NCBI RefSeq assembly: GCF_003626755.1
Contig: NZ_RBCJ01000001.1
Coordinates: forward strand, 496,001-560,000
From: Ulvibacterium marinum
GTDB taxonomy: Bacteria; Bacteroidota; Bacteroidia; Flavobacteriales; Flavobacteriaceae
Direction: 5' to 3'
DNA: 64,000 nucleotides
In this document: positions 1 to 9,130 of the stretch, piece by piece
How positions within the stretch are numbered: the first letter of the stretch is position 1
How the letters are laid out: each line of letters starts with the position of its first letter
Translations under genes and position numbers: made by a program
Notes under the pieces: model-generated
The model's input: the letters and a program-made list of their open reading frames with translations, nothing else
Databases searched by the model: none
Told to the model about the DNA's origin: nothing

Positions 1-107
1 TCCCCAATTAATATTGGATAGTTCGCCTCCACGCTCCAATTCTTGTCTTGAGAAATTGCTTGTAGGGATAAAAGTAATAGAAGACCTAAGAGTAATTTTT
101 TTGTCAT
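1..107 (-). CDS. Secreted protein, N-terminal fragment (probable outer-membrane protein)
   Basis: The first 35 codons of a minus-strand gene are visible; the rest lies beyond the window edge. It starts at an ATG (107-105) with a clear Sec signal peptide: M-T-K-K, a run of leucines, then S-L-Q-A-I-S-Q followed by D-K-N-W-S-V-E-A-N-Y-P. Cleavage after the Gln at about residue 20 looks likely. Short proteins of this type with a mature start like NWSVEANYPI are often outer-membrane beta-barrels in Flavobacteriaceae, but that family call is inference. It lies 135 bp downstream of sufD on the same strand. Confidence 0.6.
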   Translation of the reverse strand, partial: MTKKLLLGLLLLLSLQAISQDKNWSVEANYPILIG

Positions 108-242
108 TTTGCTAGTTTTCGGTTAGACAATTTTCTATACGGCTAAACTAGCAGAAATGACATGTAAGAAAATATAACGCCTTGTTAAGTTTTATACAAA
201 CAACCGTTAAAACTCACTTAATAAGTCCTTAAAATCGATAGT

Positions 243-1559
243 CTAAAGATCAAATCCTAAACTAACCCCCAACTTATTGGCAATCAATTTATTGATTCTT
301 GTTTTTAGCTCAGGAATCCGTACGCTTTCCAAAACATTATTGGCAAAGGCGTACATCAGCAAGGCCCTGGCTTCCTTTTTGGGAATACCCCGGGATTGTA
401 GATAAAAAAGTGCTTCTTCGTCCAATTGGCCTATGGTACAGCCATGGGAACATTTCACATCGTCCGCAAAAATTTCCAATTGGGGTTTAGTATTTATAGT
501 GGCCTTGTCGCTGACCAGGATATTATTGTTCTGTTGAAAGGCATTGGTCTTTTGAGCTATTTTGTCCACGATAATCTTTCCGTTAAAGACTCCAGTAGAA
601 TTTTCACCATAGATACCTTTATAGTCTTGATGACTTTCGCAATTCGGTTCTATATGGTGTACCAAGGTATGGTGGTCCACATGCTGCTTTTCGCCCAATA
701 TGGTAACTCCTTTCATAGTAGAGTCTATGTGCTCACCATTTTGATAGAAGTTAAGGTTGTTCCTTGTAAGCTTTCCCCCAAAGGAAAAGGTATGTACCTT
801 GACCACACTTTTGTTTTTCTGATTGATATAGGTATTATCAATCAATGAAGAGGATGCCGTATCGTTCTGAACTTTGTAGTAATCGACAATAGCATTTTCC
901 GCAGCATAGATCTCCGTGACACAATTGGTCAACACTTCATTGCTCGTTAAACTCTGATGTCTTTCTATTATCTGTAATTCGGCATTCTCTTCAACAACAA
1001 TCAAATTCCGCGGCTGTAACATTAGGGAGGCTTCATTTCCAGTAGCAAAATGCACGATTTCCACCGGCTTTTTGGGCATTTTATTTTTTGGAATATAAAT
1101 ATAGGCCCCCTCCCTGCTGAAAGCAGTATTCAAAGTAGTCAAGGATTCGTCGTTGGACGCCACTTTATTGAAGTAAACATCGATTACAGGTTTGTACATG
1201 GGCTTGGTAAGGGCGGAGCTCATTAGGCAAATATCCACGCCATCATGAGTGGTCTCGGATAAAAAAGAGCTATAGATACCATCAACAAATACTATTTTGT
1301 AGGTGTCCATTTCGTGCAGGAAGTACTTTTTAACATCCTTATATTCCAAGGCATTGACCTCCTTTGGAAAAATGCTAAAGTTTACCTTTTGTAGGCTATT
1401 CAACGAGGTATACTTCCAGGCTTCCTGTTTTTTGTTCGGAAATCCCTTCATCTCAAAATTCTTCATCGCCTCAACACGAACATCATGAACGGGATGGTCA
1501 ATATCCACATTGCTTTCGAAAGCCATGAAGGATGATATGAGTTTGTCTTTTAAATCCAT
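243..1559 (-). CDS. sufD: Fe-S cluster assembly protein SufD
   Basis: Codes for 438 aa, the usual SufD length. SufD pairs with SufB in the SufBC2D scaffold that builds Fe-S clusters in the cytoplasm. The C-terminal half carries the conserved SufB/SufD beta-helix signature, including a DVKCSHGCTIGQLDEEALFY segment near residue 370, and the N-terminal helical region contains the typical KKQEAWKYTSL motif. It is the last gene of the minus-strand suf operon, 72 bp after sufC. No cysteine desulfurase (sufS) follows within the visible 242 bp; a secreted-protein gene comes instead. Family assignment is firm. Confidence 0.97.
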   Translation of the reverse strand: MDLKDKLISSFMAFESNVDIDHPVHDVRVEAMKNFEMKGFPNKKQEAWKYTSLNSLQKVNFSIFPKEVNALEYKDVKKYFLHEMDTYKIVFVDGIYSSFLSETTHDGVDICLMSSALTKPMYKPVIDVYFNKVASNDESLTTLNTAFSREGAYIYIPKNKMPKKPVEIVHFATGNEASLMLQPRNLIVVEENAELQIIERHQSLTSNEVLTNCVTEIYAAENAIVDYYKVQNDTASSSLIDNTYINQKNKSVVKVHTFSFGGKLTRNNLNFYQNGEHIDSTMKGVTILGEKQHVDHHTLVHHIEPNCESHQDYKGIYGENSTGVFNGKIIVDKIAQKTNAFQQNNNILVSDKATINTKPQLEIFADDVKCSHGCTIGQLDEEALFYLQSRGIPKKEARALLMYAFANNVLESVRIPELKTRINKLIANKLGVSLGFDL

Positions 1560-1631
1560 CTTTTTGGTCTTAAGTAGATAGTATTTGGTAAGCAGAATCT
1601 GATTCCAGCCCTACTCCCTAAAGACTACCAA

Positions 1632-2384
1632 TTAAACAACAGCTTCATTTTTGATCCAATCATATCCTTTTTCCTCCAACTCAAAGGCCAATTCCTTGGA
1701 ACCAGACTTTACAATCTTTCCTTCATGCAGCACATGTACATAATCCGGCACAATGTATTCCAACAAACGCTGATAGTGCGTAATCACTATAACCGCGTTA
1801 TCCTTACTTCTCAATTTATTGACCCCATTGGCCACGATACGAAGCGCATCAATGTCCAAACCTGAATCCGTTTCGTCCAAAATGGCCAATTTAGGCTCCA
1901 ACATGGCCATTTGAAAAATTTCGTTCCGCTTTTTTTCGCCACCTGAAAAACCTTCGTTCAACGATCTGGACAAAAACTTTCGATTTATCCCTAACAGTTC
2001 GGATTTCTCCCGAATTAGCTTTAGCATTTGATTGGCGGGCATATCCTCCAAGCCTTTTGCTTTTCTAGATTCGTTGATGGCGGTTTTCATGAAGTTGGTC
2101 ACTGTTACGCCTGGAATTTCAACTGGATACTGAAAAGACAGAAAAATCCCCTTGTGGGCACGTTCTTCCGGAGCGGAGTCTTCCAAATCCTCCCCATCCA
2201 AAACGACGGTACCTTCCGTAACTTCAAATTCCTCTTTGCCAGCAATTACTGCAGCTAGAGTACTCTTCCCAGACCCGTTTGGACCCATAATGGCGTGCAC
2301 TTCTCCTGCGTTTACCTCCAGGTTGATACCGTTTAATATCTCGTTTCCTTCTACACCTGCATGCAGGTTATTTATCTTTAGCAT
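1632..2384 (-). CDS. sufC: Fe-S cluster assembly ATPase SufC
   Basis: Codes for a 250-aa ABC-type ATPase that powers the SufBCD scaffold; it has no membrane domain of its own. Visible motifs are Walker A GPNGSGKST near residue 35, the SufC-type signature GFSGGEKKRNE near residue 146, Walker B LAILDETDSGLD near residue 167 and the H-loop in VITHYQRLLEYI. It lies between the metallo-beta-lactamase lipoprotein gene (11 bp upstream in transcription) and sufD, consistent with one transcript. Confidence 0.98.
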   Translation of the reverse strand: MLKINNLHAGVEGNEILNGINLEVNAGEVHAIMGPNGSGKSTLAAVIAGKEEFEVTEGTVVLDGEDLEDSAPEERAHKGIFLSFQYPVEIPGVTVTNFMKTAINESRKAKGLEDMPANQMLKLIREKSELLGINRKFLSRSLNEGFSGGEKKRNEIFQMAMLEPKLAILDETDSGLDIDALRIVANGVNKLRSKDNAVIVITHYQRLLEYIVPDYVHVLHEGKIVKSGSKELAFELEEKGYDWIKNEAVV

Positions 2385-2395
2385 AGTATTTCAAT

Positions 2396-3271
2396 TTATT
2401 TCAAATATTCTGGTGCCTTAGGCATCTCATTAAAGTCTTTTTTGGAATGTTGTAAATACACCTTGGCCTTTTTTTCCTTGGCAAACGCCTCAAAGGCGTC
2501 CATACTGGCCCTGGTCTTGGATATATCGTGATTGAAAATAGGGACTCGTTTAAACTTTCTATTATCGGAAAAATGGTACAGGTCTCCTGTTAAAAGTAGG
2601 GGGCCGTGTTCCTTTAAATCAACAAACAATACCTGATGGCCCGGAGTATGGCCCGGCATAAACTTTATGATTACACTGCCGTCCCCAAACACGTCAAAAT
2701 CACCTTTCAGTTTTTTAATACGTGTCAATCCTTTGATGGCATTATAGCTATCCGCATTGTTTTTCCGGGTTTCCTTACTGGTAATAAAATCATATTCCGC
2801 TTCTTGAACCAACCAGGTCGCCTCATCAAAAACATTGGCATGCCCACTATGGTCAAAATGGGTGTGGGACAACGCTATATATTTAAAATCTGCCGGAGTT
2901 AACCCAATGCCTTTCAGTTGATTGATTACCGAATCCTTTCTGGACACCGTAAATGCCCCGTCCGGAGAAGTATAGGGTTCCTGAAGCCCGACTAGATTCT
3001 CAGGCAAGCCTGCATCCCACATTAAATTACCTTCCGGATGGCTGATAACATAAAAGGCATCCGCGAACTCCGTACTTTGTCCTTCATAGGTGCCATCTTG
3101 TGAAAAAAGTCCCAATTTATTTACCTGTACGGTACCTCCATCAAAAACATAGAGCTTTATTTCCGACTTGGCGGTGTCAATGTCGGACGAGTTGGTATGG
3201 GCAATTTCCTTTTTTTGCTCTTTACAGGCAATCAAGGTCAGCCCAAACACAATTACTAAAAGCTTTTTCAT
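2396..3271 (-). CDS. Metallo-beta-lactamase fold lipoprotein, AHL-lactonase-like
   Basis: The chosen start gives 291 aa with a lipoprotein signal (MKKLLVIVFGLTLIAC-KEQ), so the enzyme is predicted to be lipid-anchored at the periphery of the cell. A 21-residue longer reading exists upstream but would bury the signal peptide. The zinc motif HTHFDHSGH is followed by GHTPGHQ and later D and H ligands, matching the metallo-beta-lactamase superfamily. The overall layout resembles N-acyl homoserine lactonase family proteins (AttM/AiiA group), but the substrate is not shown by sequence. It is inserted between sufB and sufC, 69 bp after sufB and 11 bp before sufC. There is no known link to Fe-S assembly; it may simply share the transcript. 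Confidence 0.88.
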   Translation of the reverse strand: MKKLLVIVFGLTLIACKEQKKEIAHTNSSDIDTAKSEIKLYVFDGGTVQVNKLGLFSQDGTYEGQSTEFADAFYVISHPEGNLMWDAGLPENLVGLQEPYTSPDGAFTVSRKDSVINQLKGIGLTPADFKYIALSHTHFDHSGHANVFDEATWLVQEAEYDFITSKETRKNNADSYNAIKGLTRIKKLKGDFDVFGDGSVIIKFMPGHTPGHQVLFVDLKEHGPLLLTGDLYHFSDNRKFKRVPIFNHDISKTRASMDAFEAFAKEKKAKVYLQHSKKDFNEMPKAPEYLK

Positions 3272-3340
3272 TCTTGTTCTATTCTTAGAGGAAGTCAAAA
3301 CCCCTAAAGTCCCTATTAAAAAGAGGGCAATCAAAATATA

Positions 3341-4786
3341 TTATCCCACAGAGCCTTCTAAACTTATTTCCAACAATTTTTGGGCTTCAACGGCGAATTC
3401 CATTGGTAATTTGTTCAATACCTCTTTACTGAAACCATTTACAATAAGGGCGATGGCCTTCTCGGTGTCTATTCCCCGTTGGTTGCAATAAAAAATCTGA
3501 TCTTCACCAATTTTACTTGTGGTGGCCTCATGCTCTATTTGGGCCGATTTATTCTTCGCTTCTATATAGGGAAATGTGTGGGCTCCACATTCATTGCCCA
3601 TCAAAAGGGAATCGCATTGCGAAAAATTCCGCGCATTTTCAGCTCTACTATTTACCTGTACCAATCCCCTGTAACTGTTCTGTGATTTTCCTGCAGAAAT
3701 ACCTTTTGATATAATGGTACTTCGGGTATTCTTGCCTAAATGCACCATTTTAGTCCCGGTATCCGCTTGTTGAAAGTTGTTGGTTACGGCAATAGAATAA
3801 AATTCCCCAATGGAATTGTTCCCCTTTAAAATACAGGATGGATATTTCCAAGTTATGGCCGAACCTGTTTCTACTTGGGTCCAAGAAATCTTTGCGTTAT
3901 CCTCGCATAATCCTCTCTTGGTCACAAAATTGTAAACACCCCCTTTGCCTTCCTTATCCCCAGGGAACCAGTTCTGTACCGTTGAGTACTTTATTTCAGC
4001 GTTGTCCAAGGCAATAAGTTCGACTACCGCTGCATGTAATTGGTTTTCATCACGGGATGGGGCGGTACAACCTTCTAGATAACTAACATAACTACCTTCA
4101 TCCGCTATGACCAAAGTCCGTTCAAATTGGCCTGTACCGGCTTGATTTATCCGAAAGTACGTGGAGAGTTCCATTGGGCATCTTACCCCTTTAGGTATGT
4201 AGCAGAAACTCCCGTCCGAGAATACCGCCGAATTCAAAGCGGCATAAAAATTGTCTTTTTGGGGGACGACGGAACCTATATATTTTTTCACCAGTTCCGG
4301 ATGCTCCTGTATGGCTTCCGAAATGGAACAAAAAATAATTCCTTTTTCAGCCAAGGTCTTTTTAAAGGTAGTGGCTACGGAAACGGAGTCCATAACAATA
4401 TCTACCGCAACTCCTGCCAGTTTTTTCTGTTCATCAAGGGAAATTCCCAATTTTTTAAAGGTCTCCAACAATTCGGGATCTACCTCGTCCAGGCTATTGT
4501 ATTTGGGCTTTTTATTCGGGGCCGAATAATAGGAAATATCCTGAAATTCAGGTTTCTTATAGTGAATATTGGCCCATTCCGGTTCAACCATCTCCTTCCA
4601 GTACCGGTAAGACTCCAAGCGCCACTGCGTCATCCAATCAGGTTCCTCCTTTTTCTTGGAAATGGCTATGACAATTTCCTCGCTGAGACCTTTGGGAAAA
4701 GTATCCGATTCAATATCCGTATAGAAACCATACTCGTATTCCTTGGTTTCCAGTTCTTTTTTTAATTCCTCTTCAGTATATGCCAT
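3341..4786 (-). CDS. sufB: Fe-S cluster assembly protein SufB
   Basis: Codes for 481 aa from ATG 4786 ([12 protein letters not shown]), the usual start in Flavobacteriaceae. A three-codon longer TTG start at 4795 is less likely. SufB is the main scaffold subunit of SufBC2D. The conserved C-terminal region near residues 395-440 is present: [19 protein letters not shown] with the cluster-related Cys, then [20 protein letters not shown]. It follows the sufA-type gene after a 65-bp gap that is filled by an 8-nt periodic repeat (separate entry). Confidence 0.98.
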   Translation of the reverse strand: MAYTEEELKKELETKEYEYGFYTDIESDTFPKGLSEEIVIAISKKKEEPDWMTQWRLESYRYWKEMVEPEWANIHYKKPEFQDISYYSAPNKKPKYNSLDEVDPELLETFKKLGISLDEQKKLAGVAVDIVMDSVSVATTFKKTLAEKGIIFCSISEAIQEHPELVKKYIGSVVPQKDNFYAALNSAVFSDGSFCYIPKGVRCPMELSTYFRINQAGTGQFERTLVIADEGSYVSYLEGCTAPSRDENQLHAAVVELIALDNAEIKYSTVQNWFPGDKEGKGGVYNFVTKRGLCEDNAKISWTQVETGSAITWKYPSCILKGNNSIGEFYSIAVTNNFQQADTGTKMVHLGKNTRSTIISKGISAGKSQNSYRGLVQVNSRAENARNFSQCDSLLMGNECGAHTFPYIEAKNKSAQIEHEATTSKIGEDQIFYCNQRGIDTEKAIALIVNGFSKEVLNKLPMEFAVEAQKLLEISLEGSVG

Positions 4787-4858
4787 TCTTTTCAATTAAT
4801 TAATTTGAAAATGTAGCCATTTGAAAATTGGCCTATCTTCAAATCTTCAAATTATAGC
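4787..4858. repeat. Octanucleotide-periodic inverted array between sufA and sufB
   Basis: The whole sufA-sufB gap is an array with an 8-nt period. The dinucleotide AT recurs at 4795, 4803, 4811, 4819, 4827, 4835, 4843 and 4851. The units read ATTAATTA, ATTTGAAA, ATGTAGCC, ATTTGAAA, ATTGGCCT, ATCTTCAA, ATCTTCAA, ATTATAGC. The left units (TTTGAAA) are inverted relative to the right units (TTCAAAT), so the array could fold as a hairpin centred near 4830. It resembles the arrays that flank the two four-helix-bundle genes in this window, but holds no gene. Confidence 0.75.
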
Positions 4859-5181
4859 GAAAAACTCTCACCGCATCCACAGGTCCTTTGCGCATTGGGA
4901 TTGTTAAATACAAAGCCTTTGCCGTTTAATCCACCTGAGTATTCCAAGGTTGTGCCTACGAGGTACAGAAAACTCTTTTTGTCCACAATGATGCGAACAT
5001 CATTATCCTCAAAAACCTTATCGGCTTCATCCACCTTATTATCAAAATTCAATTCATAGGACAACCCGCTGCATCCTCCGCTTTTTACACCTACGCGAAC
5101 ATAGTCCTTGGAAGCATCAAAACCTTCCTCTGTCATTAATGTGACAACTTTCTGCTTAGCCGTTTCCGATACCTGAATCAT
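4852..5181 (-). CDS. sufA: A-type Fe-S carrier (HesB/IscA/SufA family)
   Basis: Codes for 109 aa, the standard length for A-type carriers that pass Fe-S clusters from the scaffold to apo-proteins. The three ligand cysteines are visible: C37 in SGGCSGLSYE and C101/C103 in the C-terminal TCGCGESF. It is the first gene of the suf operon, followed by sufB. The symbol sufA is given by context; iscA or erpA would describe the same family. Confidence 0.93.
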   Translation of the reverse strand: MIQVSETAKQKVVTLMTEEGFDASKDYVRVGVKSGGCSGLSYELNFDNKVDEADKVFEDNDVRIIVDKKSFLYLVGTTLEYSGGLNGKGFVFNNPNAQRTCGCGESFSL

Positions 5182-5211
5182 ATCTTAATTGGATTTATTC
5201 TAAATAGTTTA

Positions 5212-5219
5212 CAAATATA
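5212..5219 (-). promoter_or_regulatory. Candidate -7 element of the suf operon
   Basis: Read on the minus strand the site is TATATTTG, a full match to the Bacteroidota -7 consensus TAnnTTTG, 31 bp upstream of the sufA start codon. A good -33 TTG at the usual 19-21 nt spacing is not visible. Sequence match only. Confidence 0.45.
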
Positions 5220-5316
5220 AGGTATCGTGGGGTTTTTACCACATTTCCTAACATTATTATAACGTATTAAAGTATAAGGGTAACTTATGGTGCAGTGCAG
5301 TCTCGGGAAAAGAAAA

Positions 5317-6678
5317 TTACTTGATTTTAATTAGGACCAAGTCTGTCTTTCCCTTCCCTTGAAGTTCCAAGAAGCCAGGGTCATCCATCTCGCCGACCAA
5401 GATAATACCTCCATCGTTACTTTGTAGGGCATCAAATCCAAAGTCCAATCCGGTGCCTCCATAGCTATCTTGCCAGATTAAGGTGCCATCGGCATCGGTC
5501 TTAACGACCCAGATATCATTCTCACCTTTGTTTTCGGTGAGGTCGTCATCTGAACTTTTGGAATTCCCCGAGATTATGAATCCGCCGTCCTGGGCTAAAC
5601 TTACATTTTCGGCGGCATCAAATTGAGACCCTCCCAAAGTTGTTTCCCATAACAGATTTCCGGAATCATCAATTTTAATCATCCAAACATCTGATTCTCC
5701 ATTGTTTTTGGAAACATCGGTATCGTTACTAAAGGTATGTCCAGTAACCACGTAATTCCCATCATCCGTTTTTACGATGTCCTGCGAAATTTCAATTCCT
5801 GTCCCTCCAAAAGAGTGCTCCCAAACCAAATCGCCCTGGGGATTGGTTTTTAGCACCCAAAAATCATAGCTCCCCTTGGTATTTGAGATATCAAAATCAT
5901 CGCTTTCCGAAAACCCGGCCATAACAAAGCCACCATCATCCGCCTGTACCACAGCATGGGCCCTGTCATTATTGGTCCCCCCAAAATATCTTCGCCACTC
6001 TATGTTACCCTGTGCATCAATCTTGGTACCCCAAAATTCACCAACGCCATGACGCGTAAGGGAATACCCCTTTTCTTCATATCCATCCGCCCTGGCAGCC
6101 GTAATGTCCAAAAATCCAATAAAAAAATACCCTCCATCATCAGTCTGTAACACATCATAAGAATGATCATGTCCGGAAAATCCGTAACTCCGTTCCCATT
6201 CAATATTTCCCGAAGCATCCAACTTAACGATCCAATTGTCGTGGAAACCTTCATTGTTACTGCCATCTCCATCGCTGCTCATCGCATAGCCCGTAATGGC
6301 ATAGCCGCCATCCATGGTCTGCACCACAGACTGCCCCCTATCATCCATGCTACCGCCATAGGTTTTGCTCCATTGCAAGTTGCCGTCCACATCTAATTTC
6401 AATAACCAATAATCATTTACCTCCAAAGTCCTGTCCGCAAGGTCCCCATCGGTGCTATTGCTGTATCCCAATATGGCATAGCCTCCATCAGAAGTTGCGA
6501 TAAGGGTTCTTGGGGTATCCTCTCCCGATCCGCCAAAACTCTTAACCCAATCAATTTCGCCCTCAAAAATATTTTCCTCTTCTCTTTCTAAGGGCTGGTT
6601 TTCTAAATTGTCATTTTCGGAGTCTGTAGAACAGCCACTTAACCCTATTAAAAAAAATAAAAAGAATACCCTCTTCAT
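5317..6678 (-). CDS. Repeat lipoprotein, probable beta-propeller
   Basis: Codes for 453 aa with a lipoprotein signal (FFLFFLIGLSGC-STD near residue 16). After an acidic linker, about seven imperfect repeats of about 50 residues fill the protein. Each carries a core like SFGGSGEDTPRTLIATSDGG, then GY-I/V-L/V-GYS, an acidic stretch SSDGD/NNEG, and a closing W-L/I/V-KLD-GN-L/I-W. This is the pattern of beta-propeller-type repeats in secreted Bacteroidota proteins. No catalytic motif is evident. The acidic D/N-rich turns may bind calcium (inference). It is followed on the same strand by nothing closer than sufA; the next gene upstream (6711-7961) is also a lipoprotein and may be cotranscribed (32-bp gap). 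Confidence 0.8.
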   Translation of the reverse strand: MKRVFFLFFLIGLSGCSTDSENDNLENQPLEREEENIFEGEIDWVKSFGGSGEDTPRTLIATSDGGYAILGYSNSTDGDLADRTLEVNDYWLLKLDVDGNLQWSKTYGGSMDDRGQSVVQTMDGGYAITGYAMSSDGDGSNNEGFHDNWIVKLDASGNIEWERSYGFSGHDHSYDVLQTDDGGYFFIGFLDITAARADGYEEKGYSLTRHGVGEFWGTKIDAQGNIEWRRYFGGTNNDRAHAVVQADDGGFVMAGFSESDDFDISNTKGSYDFWVLKTNPQGDLVWEHSFGGTGIEISQDIVKTDDGNYVVTGHTFSNDTDVSKNNGESDVWMIKIDDSGNLLWETTLGGSQFDAAENVSLAQDGGFIISGNSKSSDDDLTENKGENDIWVVKTDADGTLIWQDSYGGTGLDFGFDALQSNDGGIILVGEMDDPGFLELQGKGKTDLVLIKIK

Positions 6679-6710
6679 TGCGAACTACTTTTAAGACATA
6701 GGGATTATCC

Positions 6711-7961
6711 CTAATCCGATTTTCTAATTACAAAAAGTCCCGAATTCGTATCACTAACAACTATTTTCCCACTTTCAAAATAGGGGTAAACGCTCCAAAC
6801 ACCATCAAAACCAGGCGTGTCGTTTTCAGGATAGGTGTCAAAAAAACCTTCTTCAAAAACATTCTTATTCGCAATGTCCGAAATATCAAGAACACGGATT
6901 CCGGCCGTGTAATTAGCCAGGAAAAATTGATCCCCCTTTACATAGCCATTATGATCTGTTGCACTGGTAGGTCCTAAATATGTATGATGTAATACGGGTT
7001 CATCTAAATCCGTAAAGTCAAAAATCAGGGTCCGTGATTGGAACCCGAAGTTGATTTCATCTGTTTCGTCCCCAAGAATAAAATAAGTATGATCTTCCGT
7101 AAACCATCCCTGATGGGTGTAGCCAATATTACTGTACTGAATTGTAGCTATTTCCGAAGGATTTGCCTTATCCGTAACATCGGCTACTATTATTCTATTT
7201 TCGTTAGCACCAATGTAGATTTCCCTACCGCTATAATCCGGATCCGGTCCATTATACGTAACCACCTGTGCATCATGTGAATATCCATTGGCGCCATAAC
7301 CCCCTGCCGGAACTGGACTTTTAGAATCTTGGACATCTACAAAATGAGCCCCGCCGTTAAAAGCATCGTCCCGGGCAGTGCCTACTGGATAGGCAAATCC
7401 GGTATCCTCATTGATCACAACATTATGCGCATTGCCAAACCCGGTGTATATCGCGTCCTCGTCAAAAGTCTGTGGTGGATTGGCTACATTACGTAATCTG
7501 GTGAGATCAAAGACTTGCATGCCATGTCCATTGGCTTCGGAAACAATAAATGCATGGTCATTAAAAACCTTTACATCACGCCAAATGCTGGCTACCGTTG
7601 TAGTAGGCAATTTTCCTAAATATATCAAATTTTCGGCATCCGATATATCTACAAAGGCTGTTCCGTTGTCCAACCCCATTAAGGCATATTCCTTTCCTGT
7701 GGAACTATCGGTCCATCCCCAGATATCATTTCCTGAATTCGCTCCAAAATCCGATAGCGAAATTCTCCCAAGCAGATCATATCCATCACATGCAAACGGT
7801 CCCGCCGTTCCATTCTCACAAGGGGTAAATCCGACCGTATCATCTATGTTGCCCTGTGGTGCTTGATTATCCATATTGCCGTCATCTCCACTGCCATTGT
7901 CATCGTTGGAGCAACCAAAAAATAGAAAAATGCCAAACAGGAAAGCGAAGAACCTTTTCAT
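6711..7961 (-). CDS. Choice-of-anchor B family lipoprotein (LVIVD-type repeats)
   Basis: Codes for 416 aa with a lipoprotein signal (FAFLFGIFLFFGC-SNDD). The body contains repeated LVIVD-like strands (AFVDISDAENLIYLGKLP, IIVADVTDKANPSEIATI, IRVLDISDIANKNVF), a histidine-containing GNAHNVVINEDTGFAYPVG segment and SHDAQVVTYNGPDPDY. This layout matches the choice-of-anchor B family (TIGR04312), a beta-propeller surface family of unknown function. Here the anchor is the N-terminal lipid. It lies 32 bp upstream of the 453-aa repeat lipoprotein. Confidence 0.85.
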   Translation of the reverse strand: MKRFFAFLFGIFLFFGCSNDDNGSGDDGNMDNQAPQGNIDDTVGFTPCENGTAGPFACDGYDLLGRISLSDFGANSGNDIWGWTDSSTGKEYALMGLDNGTAFVDISDAENLIYLGKLPTTTVASIWRDVKVFNDHAFIVSEANGHGMQVFDLTRLRNVANPPQTFDEDAIYTGFGNAHNVVINEDTGFAYPVGTARDDAFNGGAHFVDVQDSKSPVPAGGYGANGYSHDAQVVTYNGPDPDYSGREIYIGANENRIIVADVTDKANPSEIATIQYSNIGYTHQGWFTEDHTYFILGDETDEINFGFQSRTLIFDFTDLDEPVLHHTYLGPTSATDHNGYVKGDQFFLANYTAGIRVLDISDIANKNVFEEGFFDTYPENDTPGFDGVWSVYPYFESGKIVVSDTNSGLFVIRKSD

Positions 7962-8015
7962 AGCCTAATTATAAGTTCTTTTCTAGTAAAGATACTATTT
8001 ATATTATATCCTCCT

Positions 8016-8023
8016 TATTTTTG
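8016..8023 (+). promoter_or_regulatory. Candidate -7 element of thiL
   Basis: TATTTTTG matches TAnnTTTG fully and ends only 4 bp before the thiL ATG. If used, transcription would start at or next to the start codon, giving a nearly leaderless mRNA. No clear -33 TTG is seen at the normal spacing, so the call is weak. Confidence 0.35.
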
Positions 8024-8027
8024 CAGC

Positions 8028-9074
8028 ATGCTGGAAAATAAGAATCAGGAACGCACCTCCTTGGAGCAATTGGGGGAATTTGGATTAATAAACCATTTGA
8101 CCAAGGACTTCCCTATAAATCTAAAATCGACCATAAAAGGTATTGGCGATGATGCCGCCGTGCTTAATTTTAAGGATAAAAGAACCGTAGTTACCAACGA
8201 TTTGTTGGTCGAAGGGGTTCATTTTGACCTCAGCTACATGCCCTTAAAACATCTGGGGTACAAATCAGTAGTGGTGAACCTGTCCGATATCTATGCCATG
8301 AATGCCAAGGCCTCCCAAATCTTGGTGTCCATTGCGGTTTCCAATAGATTTCCTTTGGAAGCGCTCGAAGAACTTTACGAAGGGATTGCATTGGCTTGTA
8401 ATTTTTATAAGGTGGATTTGGCCGGAGGGGATACCACTTCTTCTACTAAAGGCATGCTCATTAGTGTAACCGCGATGGGAGAAGTGAGGGAGGAAAATAT
8501 TGCTTACCGCAACGGGGCAAAACCGAACGACCTATTGGTCGTTACCGGGGATTTGGGCGGAGCGTATATGGGGCTACAAGTGCTTGAACGGGAGAAAGAA
8601 GTTTTTAAGGTAAACCCGAATAGCCAACCCGACTTGGAGCCCTATTCCTATATCGTGGAACGGCAATTGAAACCTGAAGCACGAAAGGATATGGTAGTGC
8701 TTTTGAAGGACCTACAGGTAAAACCAACTTCGATGATAGACATTAGCGACGGCCTATCCTCTGAGATATTACATCTCTGTAAACAGAGCCAAGTGGGCTG
8801 TAAGCTATTCGAGGATAAGATTCCTTTGGACCCTACCGTTATTTCAGCCTGCGAGGAGTTTAAAATGGACAGTACTTTGGTAGCGCTTAGTGGTGGCGAG
8901 GACTATGAGCTGTTGTTTACAATAGACCAAAAGGACTTTGACAAAATTAAAGGTAATCCAAATTTAACCGTCATTGGGCATATGACAGATGAATCGTTTG
9001 GTGCCAACTTAATTACACGAGGCGAAAGCCAAATTCCGTTAACTGCACAAGGATGGAATTCTTTTTCTGGATAA
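8028..9074 (+). CDS. thiL: Thiamine-monophosphate kinase
   Basis: Codes for 348 aa, the usual length. ThiL phosphorylates thiamine phosphate with ATP to give thiamine diphosphate, the cofactor. Diagnostic motifs are GIGDDAAVL near residue 41, TNDLLVEGVHFDLSYM near residue 57, the metal-binding DLAGGDTTSS near residue 125, SMIDISDGLSSE near residue 236 and LSGGEDYELLFT near residue 288. It stands alone here, without other thi genes. The start ATG at 8028 is the first in frame after an AT-rich promoter region. Confidence 0.97.
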   Translation: MLENKNQERTSLEQLGEFGLINHLTKDFPINLKSTIKGIGDDAAVLNFKDKRTVVTNDLLVEGVHFDLSYMPLKHLGYKSVVVNLSDIYAMNAKASQILVSIAVSNRFPLEALEELYEGIALACNFYKVDLAGGDTTSSTKGMLISVTAMGEVREENIAYRNGAKPNDLLVVTGDLGGAYMGLQVLEREKEVFKVNPNSQPDLEPYSYIVERQLKPEARKDMVVLLKDLQVKPTSMIDISDGLSSEILHLCKQSQVGCKLFEDKIPLDPTVISACEEFKMDSTLVALSGGEDYELLFTIDQKDFDKIKGNPNLTVIGHMTDESFGANLITRGESQIPLTAQGWNSFSG

Positions 9075-9130
9075 CAGTCAGCACCCTATCTTAAAATGTG
9101 TTAGTTTGTAGTTTGGAATAATACATTTTT

